The position numbers were made by a program, and so were the translations under genes. Shown one piece after another: positions 8,517 through 17,105 of a stretch of 64,000 bases of DNA (position 1 is the stretch's first letter; each line of letters begins with the position of its first letter). Source of the DNA: Hyphomonas sp. CY54-11-8. Its GTDB lineage: Bacteria > Pseudomonadota > Alphaproteobacteria > Caulobacterales > Hyphomonadaceae. The DNA lies in contig NZ_AWFD01000023.1 in assembly GCF_000682735.1 (NCBI RefSeq), forward strand, positions 186,001 through 250,000, given 5' to 3'. A model generated the notes under the pieces. That model saw only the letters and a program-made list of their open reading frames with translations. It had not been told where the DNA came from and made no database searches.

Positions 8517-10730
8517 ATGTCTCTTGCGCTTATCCTCGCCGCGTCAACATTCACTGCCGGTCCGGAAGATGCCCCGGCAAGACTCGATCCTGTCGTCACA
8601 ACGGCAACGGCCAGCCAGACGCCGCTCAGCGACATCCCGATGTCGGTCAGCGTCATCAACGGGGAGGATCTCGGGCTCGCCTCCGCTTATCTCGGCGCCG
8701 AGGATGTGACGGACCTGCTCACCGGTGTGGAAGCCGCCGTGGCCAATGGCAGCCAGGTGTCCTTCCAGATCCGCGGGATCGGCGCTGTAGACCATCAGGC
8801 GCTGACACCGGGCGCAGCGGCCGTCTATTCCGACGGTGTCCTGCTGGCGACAAATGTGCAGACCGGCCTGATGCTGTACGACCTGTCCGGCATCGAGGTT
8901 CTGAAAGGCCCGCAAGGCACATTGTTCGGGCGCAATGCATCCTCTGGCGCAATCAGCTTCCTGACCAGCCGCCCGGAAGATGGCCAGTCCCGCTATCTGC
9001 GCGCCGGATATGGCAATCTGGAACGCACCGATGTGGAAGGTGCGTTCGGTCAGACGTCCGGCGGGTTCAGCTACCGCCTTGCCGGACGTTACCTTTCCCG
9101 CGATGCGGCACTCGACAATACCGGCGGGCCAGACGCGGCAGGCGGCATACGGGACGAGTTCGGCCTGCGGCTCGGTCTCAACTGGGAAGATGCCGTTGGC
9201 GGCTCACTCCTGATCCGTACGCACTATGAGGAAGACAATGGCGTGAATGCCGCGCCGCGAAACGATACGCTTGGCCTGTCGGATCATGATATTTCCGTTG
9301 GAAGCGATGGTGTTCAGGATACAGATAATGCGTTCTACGGAACCTCCGCAGATTATGTGCGCGAAATCGGCGACTGGACGCTGACTTCCCTCACCGCGTT
9401 TGAAGGCTTCAACCAGTCTTACGGGTTTGACTTCGACGGGGGTGTGGCCCTCTTCGGCAACCCGCTCTTCAATGCAAACCTCTCCTACGATCGCAATTTC
9501 AGGCAGTATTCGCAGGAAGTCCGCCTGACGACGGAGCGCGACCACAACTCCACCCTGTTCGGCATCTATGCCGCCGCAGAGGATTTCAGCCAGACCTACA
9601 CAATCTGGTGCGGAGAGCTGAACCCGGACACCCTCCTCGGCACCTGCCCCTATGTCGGGGCCGCCAGCCGGGCAGGTCCTCAGCCTGTTTCGGACGGAAC
9701 CGCCAAGACGCTCATCACGGACATCCGGCAGGAACGCTCTGTCCTTGCCGCCTTCACCTACAATGAGGTGGCGCTGACCGACCGGCTCACCGCCACGCTC
9801 GGCGCCCGGATCACGCGCGAGACAATCGAAGGTGCCGGCGCGGGACGGCACCTCTTCGATGACGGCACAATCGGCTACAACAATGTCGGCGGTCTTGGCC
9901 TTGCCGCCGGTTCGAACGAAATTGAAGACACAAAGCTCACCGGGAATGCGGCGCTGGCCTATGAGACGGATGCGGGCACGGCTTATATGTCCATCGCAAA
10001 CAGCTACAAGTCCGGCGGTTTCAATGGGGAAGTGCAGAACAACGCCACCCACTTTTCCAATGAAGGCCTGTTCGATGCAGAGACCGTCACGGCGTATGAG
10101 GCGGGGTTCAAGTCAGAGCCTTCAGGCCGTTTCATCTGGACCGCCGCCCTGTTCTATCAGGACTATGACGCCCCCCAGGCGCGCATCTTCGTGAACTTCC
10201 CGCTTCCGGACGGTTCCAGCATCACGTCCAATTCTCTCTCAAATCTCGACGCAGCGACTGTTTATGGCCTGGATGCCGATATGCGCTGGCAGGCAACCGA
10301 TGCCTTGTCTCTGAAAGGCGGGTTCACCCTGCTCGACACGGAAATCGATCAAACCTCAGATATTGGAGGCAATGCCGGAAAGTTCCATGCAAATCCCTTG
10401 CCTTTCGCGCCGGACGTCTCCGCCATGCTGGGTGGTCGGTATGAATTCGCCTTCACTCCCAATACAGATGGTCATGTCTCGCTGCACGCGAAGTATCGCA
10501 GCCGCTATTATCTGGATCCGGAAGGACTGGCGTCCCGCATGCAGAAAGGGTTCACAACGCTTCAGGCAGAAGCCGGTCTCCGGTTTTCAGATCCCGGAAT
10601 AGATGTCACCCTGTGGGCCCGGAATCTGACGGACGAAGACTATGCCCTCTCGGGGTATGGCTTTATCGGTTACGATACGTTCCGGTCCGATCCGCGAACT
10701 TATGGCTTCCGCATCGGCTACACTTTCTAG
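8517..10730 (+). CDS. TonB-dependent outer-membrane receptor
   Basis: This 737-aa protein has a plug domain (about residues 30-150: PMSVSVINGEDL, VSFQIRGIG, IEVLKGPQGTLFGRNASSGAISF) followed by a 22-strand-type barrel with the TonB C-terminal signature ending in aromatic Phe (GFRIGYTF). Such receptors import siderophores, cobalamin, glycans or peptides using TonB energy; the ligand cannot be read here. ATG 8517 has AGAAGGG 9 nt upstream. The signal peptide (MSLALILAASTFTAG) is short and lacks the usual N-terminal basic residues. Its stop overlaps the convergent glycosyltransferase stop by 4 bp. Confidence 0.93.
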   Translation: MSLALILAASTFTAGPEDAPARLDPVVTTATASQTPLSDIPMSVSVINGEDLGLASAYLGAEDVTDLLTGVEAAVANGSQVSFQIRGIGAVDHQALTPGAAAVYSDGVLLATNVQTGLMLYDLSGIEVLKGPQGTLFGRNASSGAISFLTSRPEDGQSRYLRAGYGNLERTDVEGAFGQTSGGFSYRLAGRYLSRDAALDNTGGPDAAGGIRDEFGLRLGLNWEDAVGGSLLIRTHYEEDNGVNAAPRNDTLGLSDHDISVGSDGVQDTDNAFYGTSADYVREIGDWTLTSLTAFEGFNQSYGFDFDGGVALFGNPLFNANLSYDRNFRQYSQEVRLTTERDHNSTLFGIYAAAEDFSQTYTIWCGELNPDTLLGTCPYVGAASRAGPQPVSDGTAKTLITDIRQERSVLAAFTYNEVALTDRLTATLGARITRETIEGAGAGRHLFDDGTIGYNNVGGLGLAAGSNEIEDTKLTGNAALAYETDAGTAYMSIANSYKSGGFNGEVQNNATHFSNEGLFDAETVTAYEAGFKSEPSGRFIWTAALFYQDYDAPQARIFVNFPLPDGSSITSNSLSNLDAATVYGLDADMRWQATDALSLKGGFTLLDTEIDQTSDIGGNAGKFHANPLPFAPDVSAMLGGRYEFAFTPNTDGHVSLHAKYRSRYYLDPEGLASRMQKGFTTLQAEAGLRFSDPGIDVTLWARNLTDEDYALSGYGFIGYDTFRSDPRTYGFRIGYTF

Positions 10731-12721
10731 CGGCAGCTTTCCCGGTCGAACCGCATGGCGACGAAATTCACCGGATCGCCATTGGAATAGTTGAGCGCAT
10801 AGTAAGGTTCTGACTCCGTGATGCAGAGGCCCATGCCTTTGGCCTGCGCGCGCAAATGCGCCACTTCTTCGGCCACCGGAGGTTCGGCCTTCCGGTCCTC
10901 GTAATTTACGAGATAAACGACCGGATAGGCGCTCTCATCTGACGGCAAATCCAGCGGCGTTTCCGGTGGGTGCGTATTCTGAGTACCCATGGTGAGGATG
11001 TAGGACGGCTCCGCATAGCCAAGCGCAAGGATGCGCTGGGGTGGTGTCATCGCGCAGGCTTCACCCGGGATGCCGCAGACATCTTCCAGCGCCAGACGCG
11101 CGGTTTCCGTCGGCTGCACCCAGACCTGGCTCGGCAGCATGAAGATGCGGATATGCCAACCGATGACGAAAGCGGCCGCAATGCTGAGCCCGATGGAGAC
11201 AGCCATCCGCGCACGGCTGAATTCGATCGCCGCGGCGCCGCAGAGTACAAACGCCGCCCACCAGAGCCAGACCGGAAACACACGGTAGCCCTGCCAGGTC
11301 TCCAACACTTCAGAACTGGATGCGGTAGTGAAATCGCCTGCCGCTTCCGTCATGAAATTATGGGTCACTCCAGGATAGGAGACTGCCAGCAACAAGACGG
11401 CGCCAAGTCCGAACAGGGCAAGCGAGAGCCAGCGTGAGACCGGCATCTTGACCCCTTCCATCAGGCGCACCGCGGCATAGCCGCAAAGGAGCGCCATGCC
11501 CGGATAGGCTGGCAGGATATAGTGGCTGAGCAGCGTCGGCATCAGTTCGAAAAAGGCATAGGTCAGCAGCGTCCAGCACAAGAGCAGGCGCAGGCCCTTC
11601 ACCTCCGCTGAGGCTTCGGGAGAGGCCGGTGCCCGGCGCCACCATTCGTCCCGTGTCGAGAGGAACCAGAAAACCAGCAGCAGTACTGACGGATAAGCGA
11701 CCTTCACGCCGTTTGCGGCGGTCGTCGGCAGGACCAGCGCCAGCAACAGGCTGATCATGAGCAGCGCGCCGCCAATCAGCAAGCCCGGCCGACCGGTTCG
11801 GGCGACAGTCGCCTGCCGCACGCCCTTCCAGCCTGCGACAAGCCCCGGCACGATCAGCAGGATCGCCGGGAAGAACCAGATCGGCAGATGGGTGAGGTGA
11901 TAGAATGGCCAGCCGCCATGACCTTCCGACGCGCCCGTGAACTTGTCTTTCAGATCCTTGCCGACCGCGCCCTGCAGAAACTCACCACTTGTCGCCACCT
12001 GAACCCAGATGAACCAGGGCAGGACCAAGGCGACGAACAGAAGCGGTCCCGGCCACCAGAGCAGCGGACGCCACCAGTCCCCGCCCTTCCCGTTCTCCGC
12101 CCGGCCCCAGACCCAGACGCCGAGCCCTGCATAGAAGGCGACCATCGGCGTCACCGGCCCCTTGATGAGGAAGCCGAGCCCCATGGCGAGCCAGAAGAGG
12201 AGCGCCATCTGCTTGGGCGAACCCTCACGCAGGTACAGCCGCCCCAATGCGCCAATGCCAATCGTCGTGAGGCAGACGAGCACCGCATCGGTCTTTGATA
12301 TATGCGCCTCGGACGTGAGCAGCAGCGTTGAGCCGAACATCGCCGCGCCGAGAAAGGCCGCGCGCCGGCCCACCAGCGGGATGCCGCACCAGAAACAGGC
12401 CACAGCCGCAAGGCTCGCGCCGATCCAGCTCGGGAAACGATAGGTCCAGATCTGCTTGGCTTCCGGCCCGGTGAAAACCGCCGTTGAGGCCGCCTGCAGC
12501 CAGTGAATCCCGGCCGGTTTCTTGTTGCGCAGCTCGTCCTGGTACTGGATGCGAATATAGTCGTGCTCTTCCAGCATTTCCTTTGAGGCCTGGGCGAACC
12601 GGCTTTCGTCCCGGTCCAGCGCCGGCAACATGAAAACACCCGGCGCAGCCGCACTGAAGGTGATGAGGAAGAGAGCGACCCAGGCTTTCCAGCCGGTCGA
12701 AAGGCGGTCGAGCAATGTCAT
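10727..12721 (-). CDS. ArnT/PMT-like polyprenyl-phosphate glycosyltransferase
   Basis: This 664-aa integral membrane protein has about a dozen hydrophobic segments. The first periplasmic loop holds the acidic GT-C motif (LDRDESRFAQASKEML, about residues 36-50) followed by RNKKPAGIHWLQ, the conserved pattern of ArnT and related mannosyltransferases. These enzymes transfer a sugar from undecaprenyl phosphate to lipid A or to proteins on the periplasmic face. The rest of an arn operon is absent, so the sugar and acceptor are open. It diverges from a GT2 gene that could make the lipid-linked donor. Confidence 0.88.
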   Translation of the reverse strand: MTLLDRLSTGWKAWVALFLITFSAAAPGVFMLPALDRDESRFAQASKEMLEEHDYIRIQYQDELRNKKPAGIHWLQAASTAVFTGPEAKQIWTYRFPSWIGASLAAVACFWCGIPLVGRRAAFLGAAMFGSTLLLTSEAHISKTDAVLVCLTTIGIGALGRLYLREGSPKQMALLFWLAMGLGFLIKGPVTPMVAFYAGLGVWVWGRAENGKGGDWWRPLLWWPGPLLFVALVLPWFIWVQVATSGEFLQGAVGKDLKDKFTGASEGHGGWPFYHLTHLPIWFFPAILLIVPGLVAGWKGVRQATVARTGRPGLLIGGALLMISLLLALVLPTTAANGVKVAYPSVLLLVFWFLSTRDEWWRRAPASPEASAEVKGLRLLLCWTLLTYAFFELMPTLLSHYILPAYPGMALLCGYAAVRLMEGVKMPVSRWLSLALFGLGAVLLLAVSYPGVTHNFMTEAAGDFTTASSSEVLETWQGYRVFPVWLWWAAFVLCGAAAIEFSRARMAVSIGLSIAAAFVIGWHIRIFMLPSQVWVQPTETARLALEDVCGIPGEACAMTPPQRILALGYAEPSYILTMGTQNTHPPETPLDLPSDESAYPVVYLVNYEDRKAEPPVAEEVAHLRAQAKGMGLCITESEPYYALNYSNGDPVNFVAMRFDRESCR

Positions 12722-12890
12722 GGCCCCTCCTCTAACCGGTTCGCGCCGCTTCGTCTTGCGCTTTTGGGCGTGAAGGCCGTGTCAGCCGCAAGTGAAGCGC
12801 AGGGCTCGCCTTTCGCCGGAACGCTCTGTATGACGCGAAGACTTTTTCGAGCGCCAGTTTGGGGGGCGCACCAGCAGAAGGGATCTGGAT

Positions 12891-13622
12891 TTGGACCAGG
12901 CTCTTGAGTTCTCCGTCGTCGTCCCGGTGCATAATGAATCCGGGAATGTGGCGACCCTGATCGGCGAAATCGCCAAGGCGCTCGACGGGCGCGCTTATGA
13001 AATGGTCTTTGTCGACGATGCCTCGACCGACGACACCCGCGCCCAGCTGGTGGAGCTGAAAGCGAAATATCCGATGCTGCGTGTGCTCGGACACCGGAAG
13101 AATGCCGGCCAGAGCCGTGCGATCCGCTCCGGCATTCTGGCCGCAAAAGCTCCGGTCATCGGCACGCTGGACGGCGATGGACAGAACGACCCGGCTGACC
13201 TGCCGGATCTCTACCGCCAGCTCACCCGTCAGGATGCCCCGGAAAAGCTGAACATGGTCATGGGCCGCCGGGCCAAACGCAAGGACACGGCCTGGAAGCG
13301 GTTCGGCTCGCGCTTTGCGAACAATATCCGCAAGCGCATGCTGAAGGATGATTGCGACGACAGCGGTTGCGGCATCAAGGTGATGAAGCGCGCTGCCTAC
13401 ATCCAGCTCCCCTATTTCGATCACATGCACCGCTACATGCCGGCCTTGATGCGGGCTGAAGGGTTCAATGTGGAATACCGGGACGTCAACCACCGCGAGC
13501 GCGGGACGGGCAAATCGAACTATACAAATTTCGGCCGCCTGAACGATGCTTTCTCAGATCTGCGCGGTGTCACCTGGCTGATCCGCCGCCGGCGCAATCC
13601 GGGCGGCGCGGACGAAATCTGA
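12891..13622 (+). CDS. family 2 glycosyltransferase, dolichol-phosphate mannosyltransferase type
   Basis: This 243-aa soluble GT-A enzyme starts EFSVVVPVHNESGN, then VFVDDASTDDT and the DPM1-like catalytic region LDGDGQNDPADLP. It ends with the GKSNYTNFGR motif common to polyprenyl-P-hexose synthases, without C-terminal membrane helices. It probably loads a sugar on undecaprenyl phosphate at the cytoplasmic face. The start is TTG at 12891, supported by AGAAGG 9 nt upstream; no ATG fits. The gene is divergent from the ArnT-like transferase (169 bp), a natural donor-synthase/transferase pair. Confidence 0.88.
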   Translation: MDQALEFSVVVPVHNESGNVATLIGEIAKALDGRAYEMVFVDDASTDDTRAQLVELKAKYPMLRVLGHRKNAGQSRAIRSGILAAKAPVIGTLDGDGQNDPADLPDLYRQLTRQDAPEKLNMVMGRRAKRKDTAWKRFGSRFANNIRKRMLKDDCDDSGCGIKVMKRAAYIQLPYFDHMHRYMPALMRAEGFNVEYRDVNHRERGTGKSNYTNFGRLNDAFSDLRGVTWLIRRRRNPGGADEI

Positions 13623-13648
13623 GCCCCCTTAAATTCATGGGCAAACCG

Positions 13649-13672
13649 CCTGCAAATCGCCCGATTTGCGGG
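13649..13672 (+). terminator. hairpin downstream of GT2 gene
   Basis: GCAAATCG-CC-CGATTTGC, flanked by CC/GG, forms a strong hairpin about 30 bp after the GT2 stop. A U-run is missing, so it is a possible terminator or RNA-stability element rather than a classic intrinsic terminator. Confidence 0.35.
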
Positions 13673-13869
13673 AATACTGGTGGTTAAGGCCGTGGGGGTT
13701 TTTCCTCGCCTCGCCGGAAACTATCCGGTACACCTCGTGTTAACACGCGCTGAGCGACGGGTTAGTGAACATGAAAAAGGACACGCAGGCAGCCGTCATT
13801 GGCGGGTTCATCGCCAGACGCAAACGGCAAAATGCCGGGTCCCGCAGCAGCACCGAAAAGGGGTATTTG

Positions 13870-14337
13870 ATGCGTGCAATCTTCGGAATCTTTCCGCTAC
13901 TGGTCGTGCCGGTGGCCCTCTACAACCTTCTGGCCGTCATGGCCGGCGGCCCGGCGACGACAACCAATGAGCTTGGCCAGATCATTGTCAGCGATACCGC
14001 CCCGCTTCAGGCCGTGCTGAACGAGACCTTTTTCTCGCTTCCGATGATTTCCGGCGTCAAATGGGTGCTGACCCAGGGCGATGCGATCCTGCTGTTGTCG
14101 ATCGTTTTCCTGTTCCTGGAAATCCTGAAGTCGACCAGCACCGGCACCTCGACCATCATCAATCACGCGATTTCGATGATGCTGTTCATCCTGTGCCTCA
14201 TCGAGTTCCTGCTGGCGCCTAACTTCGCCACCTCCACCTTCTTCATCCTGATGTCGATGACACTTCTGGATGTGCTGGCCGGTGTGGTGGTGACCATCGT
14301 GTCTGCGCGGCGCGACTTTGGCGTGGATCACGGCTGA
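13870..14337 (+). CDS. small integral membrane protein of unknown function
   Basis: This 155-aa protein has about four membrane segments (IFGIFPLLVVPVAL, ILLLSIVFLFLEIL, AISMMLFILCLIEFLL, FILMSMTLLDVLAGVVV). No catalytic motif is seen and I do not recognise the family. ATG 13870 has AAAAGGGG about 8 nt upstream. The frame stays open to ATG 13771, which would add a basic 33-residue leader without a comparable ribosome site. It is followed by a clear intrinsic terminator, so it is probably a single-gene unit. Confidence 0.7.
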   Translation: MRAIFGIFPLLVVPVALYNLLAVMAGGPATTTNELGQIIVSDTAPLQAVLNETFFSLPMISGVKWVLTQGDAILLLSIVFLFLEILKSTSTGTSTIINHAISMMLFILCLIEFLLAPNFATSTFFILMSMTLLDVLAGVVVTIVSARRDFGVDHG

Positions 14338-14363
14338 TCCGGTACCGAAACTAAAAGCAGAAA

Positions 14364-14391
14364 AGCCCGCTCGATGGAGCGGGCTTTTTTT
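14364..14391 (+). terminator. intrinsic terminator
   Basis: A 9-bp stem AGCCCGCTC/GAGCGGGCT with a 4-nt loop is followed by a run of seven to eight T. It follows the small membrane protein gene. The A-rich left flank means it may also stop phaR transcripts from the other strand. Confidence 0.9.
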
Positions 14392-14413
14392 GATTTCACC
14401 TTGAGCGCGCGTC

Positions 14414-15004
14414 TCAGTCCTTGCGGTACAGCTCTGCCAGCTGGTCCTGGATGGCGGACATCTGGGCCTGCATGTTGGCGAGCGCCTCGGCCTGCATTTC
14501 CATCATGGAACCGGCCGGGGAAGACGACGAGGACGAGTTTTGGGGCTTCGACGAATTGTAGAGCGTCGGCATGAACATCTTCATGGCCTGTTCGAACATC
14601 GCCATGTTCCGGCGGGCTTGTTTCTCGAACATGGTCATCGGATTGGCCGCCTTCTGCCACTCCTTCTGCGCTTCGGCGAAGGAGTTCATCGACATGTCTA
14701 GGAAGGCTGGCAGGAAGGTCTGCGCGCCACCGCCATAGAAGCCGATCAGCTGGCGCAGGAAGTTCAGCGGCAGGGCGCCCTCACCCTTGGTTTCCTGTTC
14801 GAAGATGATCTGCGTCAGAACCTGGCGCGTCAGATCCTCGCCCGTCTTGGCATCGCGGACCTCAAAATCCCGACCCTCGCGGACAAGTTCGGACAGGTGA
14901 TCCAGCGTCACATAAGACGAGGTCGACGTGTCGTAGAGGCGCCGGTTCGCATATTTTTTGATGATGATTGGCTCCGAAGAACCCGACCCTTTGACCATTT
15001 TCAT
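14414..15004 (-). CDS. phaR: polyhydroxyalkanoate synthesis repressor PhaR
   Basis: This 196-aa regulator has the N-terminal DNA-binding PHB/PHA accumulation domain (IIIKKYANRRLYDTSTSSYVTLDHL, residues about 13-37) and the accumulation-regulator repeat (TRQVLTQIIFEQE, LPLNFLRQLIGFYGG). A Ser-rich linker and a coiled C-terminus follow. PhaR binds PHA granules and, when free, represses phasin and PHA synthesis genes. It is divergent from phaB across 146 bp rich in TGC/GCA elements like known PhaR targets, which suggests it controls phaB and itself. Confidence 0.93.
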   Translation of the reverse strand: MKMVKGSGSSEPIIIKKYANRRLYDTSTSSYVTLDHLSELVREGRDFEVRDAKTGEDLTRQVLTQIIFEQETKGEGALPLNFLRQLIGFYGGGAQTFLPAFLDMSMNSFAEAQKEWQKAANPMTMFEKQARRNMAMFEQAMKMFMPTLYNSSKPQNSSSSSSPAGSMMEMQAEALANMQAQMSAIQDQLAELYRKD

Positions 15005-15065
15005 CCCTCAGCTTTCCGCAAGGGGAAAGCAATTTTTGTGCTATGCCGCATAATCTCGCATAAAA

Positions 15066-15129
15066 TCTGCATGCGACCAATGCGCTATTGAAGTTTCTGC
15101 AACAGTAACGCTAAGCATGCTGCAGTGCA
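15066..15129. promoter_or_regulatory. candidate PhaR operator (TGC-rich elements)
   Basis: The phaR-phaB gap holds CTGCATGCG, CTGCAAC and GCATGCTGCAGTGCA in about 60 bp. PhaR of Paracoccus and Rhodobacter is known to bind TGC-rich sequences of the CTGC-N3-4-GCAG kind. Assignment here is by resemblance and position only. Confidence 0.4.
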
Positions 15130-15150
15130 AAATTTAAGGGAGGAGCACCC

Positions 15151-15876
15151 ATGTCCAAAACGGTTCTGGTCACAGGCGGTACACGCGGTATCGGCCACGC
15201 CATCAGCGCAGCCATGGCGAAAGCCGGCTACAAAGTCGCGGCAAACTATGCCGGTAACGAGGAAGCCGCCAAGGCGACCGCCGACGAGCTCGGCATCCAT
15301 GTCTACAAGTTCGATGTCGCCGATTATGACGCCGTTGGCGCCGGCATCGCCGCGATTGAAAAAGACCTCGGCCCGATCGACATCGTCGTGAACAATGCCG
15401 GCGTAACGCGCGATGCGCCCTTCCACAAAATGACGAAAGACCAATGGCAGCAGGTGATCGACATCGATCTGACCTCCGCCTTCAACGTGACGCACCATGT
15501 CTGGGAAGGCATGCGCGAGCGCAATTGGGGCCGCGTCATCAACATCTCGTCCATCAACGGCCAGAAGGGTCAGTTCGGCCAGGCGAACTATTCCGCCGCC
15601 AAGGCCGGCCTGATCGGTTTCAGCAAGGCCCTTGCCCAGGAAGGCGCCAAGAAGGGCATCACCGTGAACACGGTCTGCCCGGGCTATATCGACACCGAGA
15701 TGGTGCGTGCCGTGCCTGAGAAAGTGCTGGAAGGCATCATCGCGACGATCCCGGTCGGCCGCCTCGGCAAGCCGGAAGAAATCGCCTCCATGTGCGCCTA
15801 TCTCGCCAGCGACGACGGCGCTTTCATTACCGGCGCGACGATGACGGTGAACGGCGCGCAATATATCGCCGGCTAA
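15151..15876 (+). CDS. phaB: acetoacetyl-CoA reductase
   Basis: This 241-aa NADPH-dependent short-chain dehydrogenase reduces acetoacetyl-CoA to (R)-3-hydroxybutyryl-CoA, the monomer of polyhydroxybutyrate. The nucleotide-binding TGGTRGIG (about 8-15), NNAG (81-84) and catalytic Ser134, Tyr147 and Lys151 are visible. NYSAAKAGLIGFSKALAQE and the length match PhaB. AGGGAGGAG precedes ATG 15151. PHA thiolase (phaA) and synthase (phaC) are not in the window. It is followed by a strong terminator. Confidence 0.94.
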   Translation: MSKTVLVTGGTRGIGHAISAAMAKAGYKVAANYAGNEEAAKATADELGIHVYKFDVADYDAVGAGIAAIEKDLGPIDIVVNNAGVTRDAPFHKMTKDQWQQVIDIDLTSAFNVTHHVWEGMRERNWGRVINISSINGQKGQFGQANYSAAKAGLIGFSKALAQEGAKKGITVNTVCPGYIDTEMVRAVPEKVLEGIIATIPVGRLGKPEEIASMCAYLASDDGAFITGATMTVNGAQYIAG

Positions 15877-15900
15877 GCCTGTTTCGTTCCGGGACAAAGA

Positions 15901-15931
15901 AACGCCCTCCCCTGCCGGGAGGGCGTTTTTT
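15901..15931 (+). terminator. intrinsic terminator after phaB
   Basis: An 11-bp stem AACGCCCTCCC/GGGAGGGCGTT with a 5-nt loop runs into six T. It lies 24 bp beyond the phaB stop. Confidence 0.92.
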
Positions 15932-15976
15932 CATGTCCACATAGAACATGGCATGATCATACCGGACCAGGCCTGC

Positions 15977-16006
15977 TCCGGCATGACCAATGAAGACCAT
16001 GCCGGA
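15977..16006. repeat. inverted repeat with 9-bp arms
   Basis: TCCGGCATG-N12-CATGCCGGA lies between phaB and the convergent MDR reductase gene. Related CCGGA/CCGGC pieces recur either side (15962-16025). There is no T-run; it may stop or stabilise the MDR transcript, or be a protein site. Confidence 0.4.
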
Positions 16007-16026
16007 CTATAACGGACATTGCCGGA

Positions 16027-17031
16027 TCAGACCGTCAGGACGATCTTGCCGAAATGCTTCTGGCTCGCCTGATGGGCGAACGCGTCGGCGATCTTGTCCA
16101 GCGGGAAGGTGCTATCGATCACCGGCTTGATGCCGTTCGCCTCGATTGCGTCGATCATGTCTTCCTGCATCCGGCGCGAGCCGACCGTAATGCCCGACAG
16201 GGTGATATTGCGCGAGAAGAGCGCCGCCGTCGGTACTTCACCGGAGACGCCGGTGAGCACGCCGATCAGCGAGATGTGCCCACCAGGACGGCACGCCGCG
16301 ATGGACTGGGCCATTGTGCCCGGCCCGCCGATCTCGACGACTTCATCGACGCCGCGTCCGCCGGCCAGTTTGAAGGCTTCAGCGCCCCATTCCGGGTTTT
16401 CCTTGTAATTGATCACATGATCGGCGCCGAGGGCTTTCAGCTTTTCGAGCTTCTCGGCCGACGACGAGGTCGAGATCACCCGGCAGCCAGCCGCCTTGGC
16501 GAGCTGCAGCGCGAAGATCGACACGCCGCCCGTGCCTTGCGTCAGCACCCAGTCGCCCGGCTTGATCTTGCCTTCGGCGACAATGCCGCGCCAAGCGGTC
16601 AGCGCTGCACACGGAAGGGTTGCGGCCTCTTCAAACGTCCAGCCTTCCGGCATGCGGGTGAAGGCCGTTTCCGGCGCAGCAACAAGCTCCGCCGCAAAAC
16701 CGTCTGCTCCGTCTCCGGGAACGGACTGGAAGCCCGCCGCCTCGATCTGGCCGGACTGCCAGCTTGGGAAGAACAGCGAGAGGACCTTGTCGCCCGCTTT
16801 CCATTTGGTGACGCCCTCGCCGACGGCGACGACTTCGCAGGCGCCGTCGGACATCGGAATGCGGCCATCCGGGGTCGGGATGCCGCCCATGACGACGACA
16901 AAGTCGTGATAATTAAGGCTGGAGGCGCGCACGCGCACCAGCACTTCTCCCGGGCCGGGTTTCGGATCGGGGCGTTCTTCGATGACGAGATTTCCGGGTC
17001 CGCCCGGCTTCTTGACGGCTGCAACTTTCAT
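16027..17031 (-). CDS. zinc-independent MDR family NADPH:quinone reductase/alcohol dehydrogenase-like
   Basis: This 334-aa medium-chain reductase has an N-terminal GroES-like fold (EVLVRVRASSLNYHDF) and a Rossmann motif GTGGVSIFALQLAKAAG. The Cys/His ligands for catalytic and structural zinc are missing, so it is of the quinone reductase/crotonyl reductase type. ATG 17031 has a perfect AGGAGG site. It shares the strand with the acyl-CoA ligase (74 bp upstream) and alpha/beta hydrolase, suggesting a lipid catabolic unit; the substrate is unknown. Confidence 0.85.
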   Translation of the reverse strand: MKVAAVKKPGGPGNLVIEERPDPKPGPGEVLVRVRASSLNYHDFVVVMGGIPTPDGRIPMSDGACEVVAVGEGVTKWKAGDKVLSLFFPSWQSGQIEAAGFQSVPGDGADGFAAELVAAPETAFTRMPEGWTFEEAATLPCAALTAWRGIVAEGKIKPGDWVLTQGTGGVSIFALQLAKAAGCRVISTSSSAEKLEKLKALGADHVINYKENPEWGAEAFKLAGGRGVDEVVEIGGPGTMAQSIAACRPGGHISLIGVLTGVSGEVPTAALFSRNITLSGITVGSRRMQEDMIDAIEANGIKPVIDSTFPLDKIADAFAHQASQKHFGKIVLTV

Positions 17032-17105
17032 GGGGTTTTCCTCCTGAATTTGGGAGGAAGGGAGCGGTCCCGCCCTAGGGTAAGTCAAGCGGAACCGGAA
17101 TCACT

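Noticed and set aside
13736..13747. CtrA-type site around CGTGTTAACACG upstream of the small membrane protein
   Set aside because: It is a clean 12-bp palindrome but has only one TTAA and no second TTAA at 7-bp spacing, so a CtrA box cannot be claimed.
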